Source of the DNA: Gilvimarinus gilvus
Lineage (GTDB): Bacteria; Pseudomonadota; Gammaproteobacteria; Pseudomonadales; Cellvibrionaceae
DNA: 64,000 nt
Assembly: GCF_030518155.1 (NCBI RefSeq)
Contig: NZ_JAULRU010000548.1
Coordinates: 1 to 64,000, forward strand
Direction: 5' to 3'
Position numbers and translations under genes: made by a program. The notes beneath the pieces are model-generated. The model had not been told where the DNA came from, did not search any database, and saw only the letters and a list, made by a program, of their open reading frames with translations. Below are positions 41,616-50,035 of this stretch, in pieces (position 1 is the stretch's first letter; each line of letters begins with the position of its first letter).

Positions 41616-42782
41616 CTAATTATTATCAGTGAAAGCAGAGTGAACCACCGAGCCGCCATGAGCGAGCGTGGCAGCGGCCAAAATCTCATCTTCGAAATCG
41701 AGCGCCAGCTCCGCAGTCGCACCATCACCGTCTGCACACACCAGAGGCGACACAAAGTTGAGCAAGTTTTTCGCATACAGCGCACTGGCATCCGCGGCGA
41801 TTCGACTGGGCACATTAAAATGCCCGACCACCTTCACACCATTTACATCAACCACTTCACCCGGCCGCGAGGCCGTGCAGTTACCGCCTTGCTCAACGGC
41901 CAAATCTACGATTATCGAGCCCGGACGCATACTGGCGACCATTTCATCATTAACCAATACCGGGGCCTTGCGCCCGGGTATTAATGCCGTACAAATGACG
42001 ATGTCTTGTGTTTTGATGGTCTGCGCTACCAACTCAGCCTGACGACGTTTAAAGTCTTCGCTCATTTCCTTGGCATAACCGCCTGCGGTTTCCGCCTCTT
42101 TTAGCTCGTCAGACTCAACCATCACAAATCGCCCGCCCAGGCTTTCAACCTGCTCTTTGGCCACAGGACGAACATCGGTAGCCGACACGACCGCTCCCAA
42201 GCGTTTCGCCGTCGCAATGGCCTGCAGGCCCGCAACTCCCGCACCCAGCACCATAACTTTAGCCGGCGCTACGGTGCCAGCGGCCGTCATCATCATGGGC
42301 ATGGCGCGATCGTACTCAACGGCCGCATCAAGCACTGCCTTATAGCCTGCCAAGTTACTCTGGGAGCTGAGCACATCCATGCTTTGCGCCCGGGTGATGC
42401 GGGGGACGAATTCAAGCGCCATAGCGGTAATACCAGCGCCGGCATATGCCGCCACTGATTCCGGCGCATTGAAAGGAGAGAGAATTCCGAGCAACAAAGC
42501 CGACTTCGGTATTAACGCCAACTCATCCAAATCGCCCTCAACGGCCTGCATTGGACGCTGAACCTTAAGGACAAGGGCGGCGTCTTTATAGACAGAGGCC
42601 ACATCGGGCTCAATAGTCGCTCCCGCTTCTTTATATAAAGCGTCGGGAATACGGCTTTGCAACCCAGCTCCCGCTTCAATTGTGACCGAAAACCCCATAG
42701 CCACAAACTTTTTGACAGTCTCAGGAGTAGCTGCCACCCGCCTTTCGTGGGCACGACGCTCCCTTGGCACGGCTATTTTCAT
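41616..42782 (-). CDS. pntAA: NAD(P) transhydrogenase subunit alpha, NAD-binding part (alpha-1)
   Basis: 388 aa from the ATG at 42782 after GAGGG; the open frame runs 39 codons further without family similarity. MKIAVPRERRAHERRVAATPETV at the start, the alanine-dehydrogenase/PNT fold, VMVLGAGVAGLQAIATAKRLGA as NAD-binding loop, RPVAKEQVESLGG and VDLAVEQGGNCTAS. Soluble domain I facing the cytoplasm. It starts 93 bases after uxaA on the same strand without a clear terminator between them. Confidence 0.96.
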   Translation of the reverse strand: MKIAVPRERRAHERRVAATPETVKKFVAMGFSVTIEAGAGLQSRIPDALYKEAGATIEPDVASVYKDAALVLKVQRPMQAVEGDLDELALIPKSALLLGILSPFNAPESVAAYAGAGITAMALEFVPRITRAQSMDVLSSQSNLAGYKAVLDAAVEYDRAMPMMMTAAGTVAPAKVMVLGAGVAGLQAIATAKRLGAVVSATDVRPVAKEQVESLGGRFVMVESDELKEAETAGGYAKEMSEDFKRRQAELVAQTIKTQDIVICTALIPGRKAPVLVNDEMVASMRPGSIIVDLAVEQGGNCTASRPGEVVDVNGVKVVGHFNVPSRIAADASALYAKNLLNFVSPLVCADGDGATAELALDFEDEILAAATLAHGGSVVHSAFTDNN

Positions 42783-42874
42783 AGTCTTACCCTCTATTGT
42801 TATCGTTGGTTGAGTCTTTTTGACTGTAGGCACCCGCCAGCTATTTAGCAAGCGCCTGACAATTTGAGGAACCG

Positions 42875-44401
42875 CTAGACCACGGCGCCGATCTTCCATG
42901 GATTAAACTCAGCATCACCATAGCCAAGCTCTTCGCTCTTGGTGAGCTCGCCCGACGCAATGGCCAAAACCTGCAGGAAGATTTTCTCTCCCAGAGTTTC
43001 CAACGTCTCCTCTCCGTCGAGTACCGCGCCGCAGTTGATATCGATATCTTCGCTCATGTGCTTATAGATTGCCGTGTTACTCGACAGCTTTACACTGGGC
43101 ACTGGCTTGTAACCAAAAGCCGAGCCGCGCCCCGTTGTGAATGCCACCACATTAGCACCAGAGGCAACCTGCCCGGTTACCGACACCGGATCAAAGCCGG
43201 GACTATCCATAAACACCAGGCCTTTTTCGGTAACAGGCTGAGCGTACTGATATACCGCCGTCATAGTAGTGGAGCCACTTTTGGCCTGAGCCCCCAGAGA
43301 CTTTTCCAAAATAGTGGTAAGACCACCGGCCTTATTGCCTGGCGATGGATTGTTATTCAACTCAAAGCCGTGAGTACTGGTGTACCCCTCCCACCAGCGA
43401 ATCCGCTCCAGCAACTGCTCGGCAACATCGGGGGTTGCTGAACGCTGAGTCAACAAGTGCTCAGCGCCATATATCTCTGGTGTTTCGGAGTAAATAACCG
43501 TGCCGCCATGGCGCACCAAAATATCGCCAGCCACACCAAGCGCGGGATTGGCGGTAATGCCAGAAAACGCATCGGAGCCACCGCACTGCACAGCCAACGT
43601 AAGCTCAGATGCCGGGCACGACTCACGCTTAGCACTGTTAACCAGCGGCAGCATTTTGCGCACGTAGTCAGCCCCCTGCTCCACAGCTTGGCGAGTGCCT
43701 CCGACCGTCTGAATGTTATACGCCTTAAAACAGTCGCTCTCTTCGAGACCGGCCTGCGCCAACACGCCGTCAACCTGCATGGTTTCGCAACCGAGACCAA
43801 TCAGCAGCACCGCACCAAAATTAGGGTGAGCGGCATAACCTTCAAAGGTTCGCTGCAATATCTCGTAGCCCTCGCCTTCGGCCCGCATACCACAGCCCGA
43901 TTCATGGGTGAGCGCGACCACGCCATCGACATTTGGAAAATCATCCAGAGCCCCTGGGTAACTGAACATGGTGGCAATCTGTCGGGCCACCGTCGCCGAA
44001 CAGTTCACTGTCGTCAGAATACCTATATAGTTGCGAGTGCCAACCTTGCCACTATCACGCTTAAAACCCATAAAGGTGGCGCGCTGCGCATCGGCAACGA
44101 AGTCGGTCTCCACCGCGTGACGGCAAAAACCATAATCTTTAGCAAAATCCCCAACGATACAGTTGTGCGTATGCACATGCTGCCCTGCAGCAATGTCAGC
44201 CGCGGCATAACCAATAAACTGGCCATACTTAATAATTGCATCACCCTGCTTAATAGGCTCAACCGCAATTTTATGCATTTCGCCTATATCTTCAGTCGCC
44301 ACAAAACGGGCGCCTTCGACACAGAGCTCCTCTCCGGCCGCAACATCCTCAACAGCAATTGCAACATTATCCTGCTGATGTAAGTGAATCAGTTTACTCA
44401 C
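42875..44401 (-). CDS. uxaA: Altronate dehydratase
   Basis: 508 aa from the GTG at 44401, which follows GAGGTGG and gives the usual length; the frame continues 49 codons upstream through candidate operators. The N-terminal SAF domain (about 1-95) includes VHTHN. The large C-terminal altronate/galactarate dehydratase domain includes GTRNYIGILTTVNCSATVA, LTHESGCGM, LIGLGCETMQ, LAVQCGGSDAFSG, NPSPGNKAGGLTTILEKSLG and FTTGRGSAFG. It converts D-altronate to 2-keto-3-deoxygluconate in galacturonate catabolism. Divergent from the GntR regulator. Together with the GH28, GH105, kduI and kduD genes to the right it defines a pectin locus. Confidence 0.93.
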   Translation of the reverse strand: MSKLIHLHQQDNVAIAVEDVAAGEELCVEGARFVATEDIGEMHKIAVEPIKQGDAIIKYGQFIGYAAADIAAGQHVHTHNCIVGDFAKDYGFCRHAVETDFVADAQRATFMGFKRDSGKVGTRNYIGILTTVNCSATVARQIATMFSYPGALDDFPNVDGVVALTHESGCGMRAEGEGYEILQRTFEGYAAHPNFGAVLLIGLGCETMQVDGVLAQAGLEESDCFKAYNIQTVGGTRQAVEQGADYVRKMLPLVNSAKRESCPASELTLAVQCGGSDAFSGITANPALGVAGDILVRHGGTVIYSETPEIYGAEHLLTQRSATPDVAEQLLERIRWWEGYTSTHGFELNNNPSPGNKAGGLTTILEKSLGAQAKSGSTTMTAVYQYAQPVTEKGLVFMDSPGFDPVSVTGQVASGANVVAFTTGRGSAFGYKPVPSVKLSSNTAIYKHMSEDIDINCGAVLDGEETLETLGEKIFLQVLAIASGELTKSEELGYGDAEFNPWKIGAVV

Positions 44402-44479
44402 GACCACCTCGACATTTCCAAATCTCACACAAGCGGCTAAAACGCCACTTTTCACCAATGCTGACAATCTAGCACCAAA

Positions 44480-44514
44480 TTGGTCAGACCGCAATAAACT
44501 TTTGGTATGACTAA
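44480..44514. promoter_or_regulatory. Two candidate GntR operator sites between uxaA and gntR
   Basis: TTGGTCAGACC (44480-44490) and TTGGTATGACTAA (44502-44514) resemble the TTGGT-N3-ACCAA palindrome of UxuR/ExuR-type GntR regulators. They lie in the shared divergent promoter region. Match is partial; assignment is by motif and context. Confidence 0.5.
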
Positions 44515-44581
44515 AAAACCCGAGTATTGGCTTGAGCAAAATAGACACTATTGTTAGAATCAGTCGGTCGTAAACCTGTCA

Positions 44582-45364
44582 ATGGTCATTGAAGCAATGA
44601 ACGTATCTTTGGATACCGGAAAACTTTCCGGTGGCCGCCTCTACCAGCGAGTAGCAGAGCAGCTAGCCGTCGTCATATCGCAAGGGGAATACCCCCCTGG
44701 CTCCCGCCTGCCTGCCGAGCGCAAGCTAGCCGAGCGCTTTGAGGTAAGCCGACCGACCATTCGCGAAGCTATTATCGCACTAGAGCTTGCCGGCTGCGTA
44801 GAAGTGCGCGGCGGTTCGGGTGTCTATATTTGCGATGGCGAAAGCGATAAACTTGCCAGCACCAATCTCGATGTCGGCCCGTTCGACATTCTTGAGGCGC
44901 GAATTTTGTTCGAAGGAGAGGCCGCGGAGCTGGCCGCCAAGAACATCACAGCCGATGAGCTTGCCGAGGTACGCCAGGCACTGAACGACATGGTCACCGA
45001 AAATGAAGGTGAACCCATCTGCGAACAGGCCGATGAAAACTTTCATATGCTGATTGCCCGCGCCACCAAGAACGACGCCATTGTCTCGGTATGCAACCAC
45101 TTGTGGGCGCTGCGCAATAGCTCACCCGTATCCGCGCGCATTTTGGAAAAAGTTCGCCAGGCCGGCTCCAAGCCCAGAATTGAAGAGCACAAGGCAATTC
45201 TTGAAGCTCTGGAGCAACGCGACCCGGAAGGTGCCCGCGCCGCCATGCGCGAACATTTAACCCGCGTTATTCAGCAACTACTCGACGCCACCGAGGCCGA
45301 AGCGGTAGAAGAGGCGCGCCGCGCCGTCATGCACAATCGCGAGCGCTTCAACCTCATCGACTAA
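44582..45364 (+). CDS. GntR-family regulator (FadR subfamily, UxuR/ExuR-like)
   Basis: 260 aa. N-terminal winged helix with LYQRVAEQLAVVISQGEYPPGSRLPAERKLAERFEVSRPTIREAIIALE (about 20-70), then an all-helical FCD effector domain (about 100-235) with LEARILFEGEAAELAAKN and metal-ligand-like Asp/His residues (NFHMLIARAT, EEHKAILEAL). Typical regulators of hexuronate genes. The first ATG and one at 44597 are both possible, neither with a clear ribosome binding site. Divergent from uxaA and upstream of the polygalacturonase. A hexuronate or a KDG-pathway intermediate is the likely effector. Confidence 0.88.
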   Translation: MVIEAMNVSLDTGKLSGGRLYQRVAEQLAVVISQGEYPPGSRLPAERKLAERFEVSRPTIREAIIALELAGCVEVRGGSGVYICDGESDKLASTNLDVGPFDILEARILFEGEAAELAAKNITADELAEVRQALNDMVTENEGEPICEQADENFHMLIARATKNDAIVSVCNHLWALRNSSPVSARILEKVRQAGSKPRIEEHKAILEALEQRDPEGARAAMREHLTRVIQQLLDATEAEAVEEARRAVMHNRERFNLID

Positions 45365-45382
45365 ATACAGGCCCTTGCCTTA

Positions 45383-45421
45383 CAAAAAGCCGCTATTGGT
45401 ATTACCAATAGCGGCTTTTTG
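45383..45421 (+). terminator. Terminator of gntR with an embedded TTGGT-ATT-ACCAA palindrome
   Basis: 18-bp perfect arms (45383-45400 and 45404-45421) around ATT, ending in a T-run. The apex reads ATTGGTATTACCAAT, a match to the UxuR-type operator form. It sits 19 bases past the gntR stop and 52 before the GH28 start, so it may serve as operator as well as terminator. Confidence 0.85.
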
Positions 45422-45472
45422 CGTTACTCTAACGCTTATTTGCAATAACAATAGTGTTTAAGAGAGGCAAAA

Positions 45473-46891
45473 ATGTCCAAAATTAGTCGTCGCAACACCC
45501 TTAAAGGGCTTGCCGCATTACCATTGGCCGGTGCCGGGTGCGCCAGCACTGTCAACGATCCAAGTGCACAACCCAAAGGGATAGCCCCCTGGCACCTGGC
45601 AGATGAAATTGTCGCCAACACCTCCATACCAAGCTTTGCCGATCGGGCCTTCAATGTGCAAGATTTTGGCGCCAAAGGTGATGACAAAACCGACTGTTCC
45701 GACGCATTTCGCGACGCTATCGACGCCTGCCACAAAATGGGCGGAGGGCGTGTTATTGTCCCCGCAGGAACCTACCTCACGGGCCCCATTCACCTAAAAT
45801 CCAATGTCAACCTGCACCTCAACAAAGAGGCGACAGTGGCGTTCTATACGGCCCCCGAGCGGTTTTTGCCGGCCGTCTTTACCCGCTGGGAAGGTGTTGA
45901 GTTTATGGGCTATTCACCCCTCATATACGCATACGGCGAAGAAAATATCGCCATAACCGGTAAAGGCGTGCTAGATGGCCGCGCCAATCCCACCACTTGG
46001 TGGCCCTGGAAAGGCAACAAGGAGTGGGGAGTAGAGGGCTACCCCAGCCAAAAAGAGGGCCGCGATAAACTGTTTGCCGAAGCCGAAGCCGGCGTACCGC
46101 CCGAGGATAGACACTATAGTGAGGGCTACTACTTTCGCCCACCGTTCGTTCAACCCTATAAGTGCAAGAACGTATTGATCGAGGGGGTTAAAATCGTTAA
46201 CGCCCCATTCTGGCTGCTCAACCCGGTATTGTGCGAAAACGTGACAGTACAGAGCGTCATCCTTGAGAGCTTGGGGCCCAATTCGGATGGCTGCGATCCG
46301 GAAAGCTGCAAAAACGTAGTGATCGAGAATTGCTACTTCGATACCGGTGACGACTGCATTGCCATCAAATCAGGCCGCAACAACGATGGGCGGCGAGTCA
46401 ACACCCCCACCGAAAATGTGGTAATTCGCAACTGCCAGATGCGCGCGGGCCACGGCGGCGTGGTGATAGGCAGCGAAATTTCCGGCGGCGTGCGCTACGT
46501 ATTTGCCGAAAATAACACCATGAGCAGCCCGGACCTTGAGCGCGGTTTTCGCATTAAAACCAACTCCGTTCGCGGCGGACTACTGGAACACCTCTACATG
46601 CGCAACTGCACCATGGGTACGGTTAAAAATGCCATTGTTATCAATTTTCACTACGAAGAAGGTGATGCCGGAAAATTTGACCCAACCGTACGTCACGTAG
46701 AGGTGCGCAATCTTACCTGTGAGCAGGCAGGGCGCGTATTTCAGGTGCGAGGCTTTGACCGCGCCCCCATCCAGGACCTGCGCTTTATAAACTGCGAGTT
46801 TAAGCACGCGGACGACCCCGGCGTAATTGAAAACGTTGACAACCTGGTCATTCATCAAGTCGAGATAAACGGTAAGCCATTTATAGGCTAA
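45473..46891 (+). CDS. GH28 polygalacturonase, Tat-exported lipoprotein
   Basis: 472 aa. The N-terminus SRRNTLKGLAALPLAGAGC joins a twin-arginine motif (Arg6, Arg7) to a lipobox with Cys23. The mature part is a GH28 beta-helix: QDFGAKGDDKTDCSDAFRDAID (strand 1), catalytic Asp set NSD (270-272) and DD (293-294), GHGGVVIGSE (His327) and the substrate-binding RIKTN. It hydrolyses alpha-1,4-galacturonan; an exo-acting form is likely because the protein has the long insertion around ZWWPW-like TTWWPWKGNKEW. GAGAGG-type ribosome binding site. Located between the GntR gene and the TonB receptor. Confidence 0.92.
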   Translation: MSKISRRNTLKGLAALPLAGAGCASTVNDPSAQPKGIAPWHLADEIVANTSIPSFADRAFNVQDFGAKGDDKTDCSDAFRDAIDACHKMGGGRVIVPAGTYLTGPIHLKSNVNLHLNKEATVAFYTAPERFLPAVFTRWEGVEFMGYSPLIYAYGEENIAITGKGVLDGRANPTTWWPWKGNKEWGVEGYPSQKEGRDKLFAEAEAGVPPEDRHYSEGYYFRPPFVQPYKCKNVLIEGVKIVNAPFWLLNPVLCENVTVQSVILESLGPNSDGCDPESCKNVVIENCYFDTGDDCIAIKSGRNNDGRRVNTPTENVVIRNCQMRAGHGGVVIGSEISGGVRYVFAENNTMSSPDLERGFRIKTNSVRGGLLEHLYMRNCTMGTVKNAIVINFHYEEGDAGKFDPTVRHVEVRNLTCEQAGRVFQVRGFDRAPIQDLRFINCEFKHADDPGVIENVDNLVIHQVEINGKPFIG

Positions 46892-47194
46892 TAGTCGAAC
46901 CGACCAAATGCGGTCCGACCAATTCGGACCGCACCCCCCTCCTCCTGCGAATGAGCGAATACTCGCCCGCTATGCGCCCCCAAGCCGAACGTTTTATAGG
47001 TAAATACTGCAAGGCGGGTGCTCAAGGTATAACCAACTGAACCAATAAGGCGATATATGCGCCACGCAATTGGTAATGCAGGAAAAGTTGTATGGTTTAC
47101 CAATTTGTGCGATTATCCCCCTACCCTTTGGGACAATTGGTCTAATACTCAAAGGCCCAATTTCTACAAAACCATCGGAAACGGGGAAATAATA
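46892..47194. other. Intergenic region upstream of the pectin-locus TonB receptor
   Basis: 303 bases. A 10-bp perfect hairpin TGCGGTCCGA/TCGGACCGCA (46909-46918 and 46924-46933) follows the GH28 stop but has no T-run. A candidate GntR operator lies at 47091-47104. An AATTGGT half-site lies near 47069 and another near 47137. The open frame from 47057 is just the upstream extension of the receptor frame. Confidence 0.5.
47091..47104. promoter_or_regulatory. Candidate GntR operator upstream of the TonB receptor
   Basis: TATGGTTTACCAAT matches 12 of 14 positions of the UxuR consensus form ATTGGTATACCAAT. 91 bases upstream of the receptor start. Supports co-regulation with uxaA. Confidence 0.5.
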
Positions 47195-49861
47195 ATGAAA
47201 ATGTTAAAAGTAAAACCGCTCGTTGCGGCAATAGCTCTATCGACGGCTGCCACCACTTCCTATGCCCAGGAAGACGGTGAAGGCATGGAAATGCTCGAAG
47301 AAGTTGTAGTAACAGGCTTTCGTCAAAGCCTTGCAACCTCGCTGAACACCAAACGTGAAGCCGCTGGTGCGGTTGATGCCATCTACGCCGAAGACATCGC
47401 GGACTTTCCGGATCAAAACCTGGCCGAATCTCTGCAGCGTATTCCTGGTGTAGCCATTACCCGTGATGCGGGTGAAGGGCGTCAAGTTAGCGTTCGGGGT
47501 TTAGGCCCACAGTTCACCCGCGTTCAAATTAACGGAATGGAGGCCATGTCTTCTACCGGCGCCACTGACTCATCAGGTGGCTCCAACCGTTCACGTTCTT
47601 TTGACTTTAATACGTTTGCGTCAGAGCTCTTTACTGAGCTGGCCGTCGTTAAAACGTCATCGGCAAGTCTGGACGAAGGTTCGCTGGGTGCCACCATTCA
47701 GCTGAAAACCGCTCGCCCATTGGATGCCAACGACAATTTTAACCTGACCGTTAATGGTCAACTCGGCTATAACGACCTATCCGAAGAGTCAGACCCTCGT
47801 GTATCTGCGGTTGTTAGCGGCATGAACGATTCTGAAACCTTTGGCTGGCTTGCGTCCGTATCGTATACCAAGCGCAATGCACTAGAAGAAGGCTTCAGTA
47901 CCGTGCGCTGGCAGACATCCAGTGATTGGCGTTCCGAGCCCGGCAATGCAGGTGATGCTAACGACATCTTTCACCCACGTATTCCGCGTTACGGCAAGTT
48001 AACCCACGAACAGGAGCGCTTGGGCTTCACCGGTACTTTGCAGTTCCGCCCCACAGACTCTACTGAAATAGTCGTAGATTACTTATCGTCGACCTTCGAA
48101 GCCGGCCGCGATGAAGAGTTCCTGGAGGCGTTGATTCGCTCTGAAGCAGATACCACTGACCTGCTTAGCTATACCGCAGACGGCAACGGCACTATGGTAA
48201 CTGGGGTGCTAAACGACGCTAATATTCGTATTGAAAACCGTCACGATGATTTGGAGACTGACTTTTCGCAGTTGACTGTCGACGCCACGCACGAATTTTC
48301 TGACAGTTTCAGAATTCATGCCTTAGTGGGTACATCTGAGTCTGATTTCAGCAACCCAGTTCAGACCACTGTTATTTTCGATAACGCTGTGACGGCCGGT
48401 TACGCATGGGATTTCAGTAGTAACTCTGAACTGCCACAAGTATCCTTTGGCAACTTCGATGTGTCCAACCCTGACAACTTCCTTTACACCAATATTCGTC
48501 AGCGCCCGAACTTTACCAACAATACCTTCGACAACTTCTCGTTTGATGCCGAATTCGACTTCAACGATGCCCTGTCTTTGGCCGCGGGTGTAAGTTACAA
48601 AAGCTACGAGTTTGAAACTGGTGCTGAGCGTTACGACACCAGCCTGAGCAACATCGACGGCATTGGTGGCCCGATAGGAATTGACGGTCTGTATAACATC
48701 ACCACTATGGGTAGCGGCTTGGGAGCTCCCTCTGGTACAACCCTGAGCTGGGTCAGCCCAGATGTTAGCGCAGCGTCTGATCGCGTTGGCCTAGACAGTC
48801 TTGAAGTTACCAACCCTCGCTTGCAGGACAACCGCAGCGTGGGTGAAGACGACACCGCCATGTTTGTGCAAGTCAACTGGGACACAGAAATCGCAGGCAT
48901 GGGCTTTCGCGGTAACGCCGGCGTGCGCTATGTGGAAACCGACCAAACCTCCAGCGGCTTTATTTCTCAGCCTGGCGAAGACCCTGAGTTAATCACCGTA
49001 GATCGCACTTATGACGACACCTTGCCTGCGATCAACACGGTCTTATCTGTTACAGAAGACATGCTAGTTCGCGCGTCATGGTCTAAGGTTATGACTCGTC
49101 CATCACTGGGCAATTTGACACCCGGTGGTAGTGTTGATGGCTTCAACAACACCGTTAGCTACCAAAACCCTTATCTTGACCCCTTCCGTGCTGACTCTAT
49201 AGATTTGTCTTGGGAATGGTATTTTATGGATGATGCGCTGCTGTCTATCGCATACTTCCAGAAAGATATTGAGTCATTCATTACTCGCCGTACCGATGAA
49301 GGCGTGCCCTGGTCAGAGATTGGCTTGCCTGACAGTCTGTTGACCGGCACTCCTGCTGAGCCGAGTGAGAACTTTGATGTTACCCGCGCAGTAAATGGCG
49401 GTGGTGGTGATCTGAACGGTTTCGAAATTCAGTATCAACAACCCATCACGGATAACTTTGGTGTGATCCTCAACTACACCAAGGTAGACTCGGAAGTTAA
49501 TTACGCACCGGACGGTGAAGAGCCCGACTACAATCAGCTAACGGGTATGTCGCCTAAGTCGTATAACGCCACTTTGTATTTTGAAAACGAAACCTTTGGC
49601 GCTCGTATTTCTTATGCATTCCGTGACGACTACCTGACCCGTTACCCAGGCCGCAACGGCAATGACCTGGAGTACACTGCAAGTACTGCCAACGTCGATA
49701 TGTCGCTGAGCTACACCATGAACGAACACCTGAAATTTACTCTCGAAGGAATTAACCTGACCGACGAGTTTAACCATCAGGTAGTCGATAGTTCTGCTCG
49801 CGTAAGCGTGTACCACCACACTGGCACTCAGTACTATTTGGGCGCTCAGTACAAGTTCTAA
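47195..49861 (+). CDS. TonB-dependent receptor, probable oligogalacturonide transporter
   Basis: 888 aa from the ATG at 47195. Signal peptide MKMLKVKPLVAAIALSTAATTSYAQ. TonB-box-like LEEVVVTGFRQSL, plug domain with LAESLQRIPGVAITRDAGEGRQVSVRGLGPQFTRVQINGMEAM (typical of the carbohydrate-type receptors of this group), barrel to a C-terminal Phe (LGAQYKF). A terminator-like stem follows at 49880. Between GH28 and GH105 genes, so it probably imports oligogalacturonides released outside. Confidence 0.88.
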   Translation: MKMLKVKPLVAAIALSTAATTSYAQEDGEGMEMLEEVVVTGFRQSLATSLNTKREAAGAVDAIYAEDIADFPDQNLAESLQRIPGVAITRDAGEGRQVSVRGLGPQFTRVQINGMEAMSSTGATDSSGGSNRSRSFDFNTFASELFTELAVVKTSSASLDEGSLGATIQLKTARPLDANDNFNLTVNGQLGYNDLSEESDPRVSAVVSGMNDSETFGWLASVSYTKRNALEEGFSTVRWQTSSDWRSEPGNAGDANDIFHPRIPRYGKLTHEQERLGFTGTLQFRPTDSTEIVVDYLSSTFEAGRDEEFLEALIRSEADTTDLLSYTADGNGTMVTGVLNDANIRIENRHDDLETDFSQLTVDATHEFSDSFRIHALVGTSESDFSNPVQTTVIFDNAVTAGYAWDFSSNSELPQVSFGNFDVSNPDNFLYTNIRQRPNFTNNTFDNFSFDAEFDFNDALSLAAGVSYKSYEFETGAERYDTSLSNIDGIGGPIGIDGLYNITTMGSGLGAPSGTTLSWVSPDVSAASDRVGLDSLEVTNPRLQDNRSVGEDDTAMFVQVNWDTEIAGMGFRGNAGVRYVETDQTSSGFISQPGEDPELITVDRTYDDTLPAINTVLSVTEDMLVRASWSKVMTRPSLGNLTPGGSVDGFNNTVSYQNPYLDPFRADSIDLSWEWYFMDDALLSIAYFQKDIESFITRRTDEGVPWSEIGLPDSLLTGTPAEPSENFDVTRAVNGGGGDLNGFEIQYQQPITDNFGVILNYTKVDSEVNYAPDGEEPDYNQLTGMSPKSYNATLYFENETFGARISYAFRDDYLTRYPGRNGNDLEYTASTANVDMSLSYTMNEHLKFTLEGINLTDEFNHQVVDSSARVSVYHHTGTQYYLGAQYKF

Positions 49862-49879
49862 GTTTGCTTTACAATGGCA

Positions 49880-49906
49880 GGGCTCTCACTGAGAGCCCTT
49901 GCTTTC
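49880..49906 (+). terminator. Probable terminator of the TonB receptor gene
   Basis: GGGCTCTC (49880-49887) pairs with GAGAGCCC (49891-49898) around a 3-base loop, followed by the T-rich TTGCTTTCT. 19 bases past the stop. Confidence 0.6.
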
Positions 49907-49969
49907 TGGCACACCAGAAAACTTTGGCTAGAGGCTTAAGGCTTTTACCCAAAGTTTTTTACCTTTACG

Positions 49970-49997
49970 TATAGTGCTACAGTCAATTAGCACTATA
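49970..49997. promoter_or_regulatory. Inverted repeat TATAGTGCTA-N8-TAGCACTATA
   Basis: 10-bp perfect arms with an 8-base spacer, 39 bases upstream of the DUF4861-GH105 gene. A TATAAG within it (49994-49999) may be a -10. Possible operator; different from the TTGGT/ACCAA motif, so it may bind another regulator. Confidence 0.5.
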
Positions 49998-50035
49998 AGC
50001 TAGCATTACAACCAACAACGACTCAGGTAAACGCT

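Noticed and set aside
46909-46933. 10-bp hairpin after GH28 as a rho-independent terminator
   Set aside because: The stem is good but is followed by a C-run, not T residues. Described as a hairpin only.
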